Shown here piece by piece: positions 63,216-64,000 of a stretch of DNA of 64,000 nt. Origin of the DNA: Corynebacterium jeikeium. GTDB lineage: Bacteria; Actinomycetota; Actinomycetes; Mycobacteriales; Mycobacteriaceae. The notes beneath the pieces were generated by a model, which saw only the letters and a program-made list of their open reading frames with translations, had not been told where the DNA came from and ran no database searches. The stretch is taken from assembly GCF_028609885.1 (NCBI RefSeq), contig NZ_CP063195.1:372001-436000 (forward strand), written 5' to 3'. Positions within the stretch are counted from its first letter, which is position 1; each line of letters starts with the position of its first letter. A program made the translations under genes and the position numbers.

Positions 63216-63298
63216 CTGCCCCAGCATGGGGCTAGGAGTACGAATCCTGAGTTCCTTCAAGCGGAACTGCCAACAACGTAATGGGCTGCGACTCTCGC

Positions 63299-63320
63299 CA
63301 ACCCCTTACCAACCCCTTAC
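63299..63320. repeat. Two tandem copies of CAACCCCTTAC
   Basis: 11-bp unit at 63299-63309 and 63310-63320, shortly before the oligopeptidase promoter. The stretch 63227-63298 shows nothing recognisable. Confidence 0.8.
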
Positions 63321-63334
63321 TAATTCTGTCTGAG

Positions 63335-63340
63335 TAGCAT
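63335..63340 (+). promoter_or_regulatory. Leaderless -10 box of the prolyl oligopeptidase gene
   Basis: TAGCAT, 7 nt before ATG 63348. Confidence 0.5.
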
Positions 63341-63347
63341 GGCGCGT

Positions 63348-64000
63348 ATGCCTAATAACGACGCGCCTCAGACAGCTAGCAACCCAATCGCGGCTCCGCC
63401 GGTCGCCAAGCAGGTACCCCACACTCGCACCTTCCACGGCCGCGAGTTCGTGGATAACTACGAGTGGCTGCGCGACAAGGACAACGCGGAGGTCCGCCAG
63501 CACTTAGAGGCGGAGAACGCCTGGACTGCTCAGCAGACCGCCCACCTCAAGCCGTTGGAAGACCGCCTGTTCGAGGAGGTTAAGGCCCGGGTGCAGGAGA
63601 CGGATATGTCCCTACCCGTGCGTTCCGAGGGCTGGTGGTATTTCTCCCGCACCGAGGAGGGCAAAAGCTATGGCACCATGTGCCGAGTTCCCATCGCCGA
63701 TCAAGACGACTGGACCCCACCGACCATCGAACCGGGAGTTCCCGCGCCGGGCGAGGAAGCTTTCCTGGATTGCAACGCCCTAGCCGAAGGCAAAGAATTC
63801 TTCAGCCTGGGCGCTGCTAGCGTGACCAAGGACGGCACGCGTCTGGCCTACTCGGTGGATGAGACCGGCTCCGAGCGCTTCACCCTGCGCATCCGCGACC
63901 TCACCACGGGGGAGGACCTGGAAGACGAGATCGAGGATGTCTTCTACGGCGCCACCTGGGTAGGCAGGGATACCGTGTACTACCAGCGCGTGGATGAAGC
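63348..64000 (+). CDS. ptrB: Prolyl oligopeptidase family protein, oligopeptidase B-like (partial)
   Basis: The first 217 codons of an S9 serine peptidase; the catalytic domain is beyond the window. The N-terminus reads VPHTRTFHGREFVDNYEWLRDK, then AENAWTAQQTAHLKPLEDRL and RVQETDMSLPVRSEGWWYFS, the beta-propeller start of oligopeptidase B. ATG 63348 follows TAGCAT at 7 nt; ATG 63339 is in frame. Its place after purC is common in corynebacteria as I remember it, so the IS pair probably inserted into that gap. Confidence 0.88.
   Translation, partial: MPNNDAPQTASNPIAAPPVAKQVPHTRTFHGREFVDNYEWLRDKDNAEVRQHLEAENAWTAQQTAHLKPLEDRLFEEVKARVQETDMSLPVRSEGWWYFSRTEEGKSYGTMCRVPIADQDDWTPPTIEPGVPAPGEEAFLDCNALAEGKEFFSLGAASVTKDGTRLAYSVDETGSERFTLRIRDLTTGEDLEDEIEDVFYGATWVGRDTVYYQRVDE

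Larger units (their letters stand above)
61603..63226 (-). mobile_element. IS110-family element B (ends inferred)
   Basis: Holds transposase gene 61746-62954. The RE is placed at 61603 by alignment with element A; the LE is estimated near 63226 by the same alignment. It abuts element A directly in the same direction. The two stand between purC and the prolyl oligopeptidase gene. Confidence 0.6.

Overview
The window looks like a chromosomal segment of a lipid-utilising Corynebacterium. The signs are high-GC codon use, many leaderless genes (a TANNNT -10 box 6-8 nt before ATG/GTG), hta/hmu haem-uptake genes, otsA/otsB, a ThrE exporter and a PhoP-like two-component pair. The order mutY - carbonic anhydrase - membrane protein - radA - lpqE-like - carD - ispD - ispF - cysS - rlmB matches the Mycobacterium/Corynebacterium backbone. 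Two acyl-CoA dehydrogenases, an acyl-CoA synthetase and several lipases/esterases fit a lipophilic species such as the C. jeikeium group. The species call is inference.

Layout: 1-6.3 kb holds the start of a lipoprotein gene, lysS, two fatty-acid acyl-CoA dehydrogenase genes and thiD. A 130-bp element with 25-bp perfect inverted ends (6374-6503) separates thiD from an acyl-CoA synthetase gene. clpC follows, with a ClgR-like box and an intrinsic terminator, then a secreted lipase and brnQ. From 14.4 to 26.1 kb runs the mutY-to-cysS block. It lacks disA at the place where mycobacteria have it, and an unrecognised ABC transporter islet with its own promoter sits between ispF and cysS. 

26.7-34.6 kb is a haem-iron cluster behind a DtxR-like box: htaA, hmuT, hmuU, hmuV, a second HtaA-domain gene, haem oxygenase hmuO and a third HtaA-domain gene. 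It covers surface haem capture, import and iron release in one transcription direction. rlmB follows, then a tetR/membrane-protein cassette flanked by a 27-bp direct repeat that copies the 3' end of rlmB. Next come a carboxylesterase, a zinc-type ABC transporter with a very His-rich binding protein, a LacI regulator, otsB-lipoprotein-otsA, a Lys/Ala-tailed protein, thrE, tRNA-Thr and tRNA-Gly.

48.5-60 kb has a GNAT acetyltransferase, an L,D-transpeptidase, a PhoP/PhoR-like pair, an alpha/beta hydrolase, a HIT protein, purD, a Trk/Ktr potassium system, purB and purC. Two different IS110-family elements stand head-to-tail between purC and a prolyl oligopeptidase gene that runs off the window. 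Their non-coding ends share conserved blocks. Each carries an internal segment that matches its own terminal sequence and differs between the two elements in the same way. This is what guide segments of IS110 bridge RNAs would look like, and it is the most interesting signal in the window.
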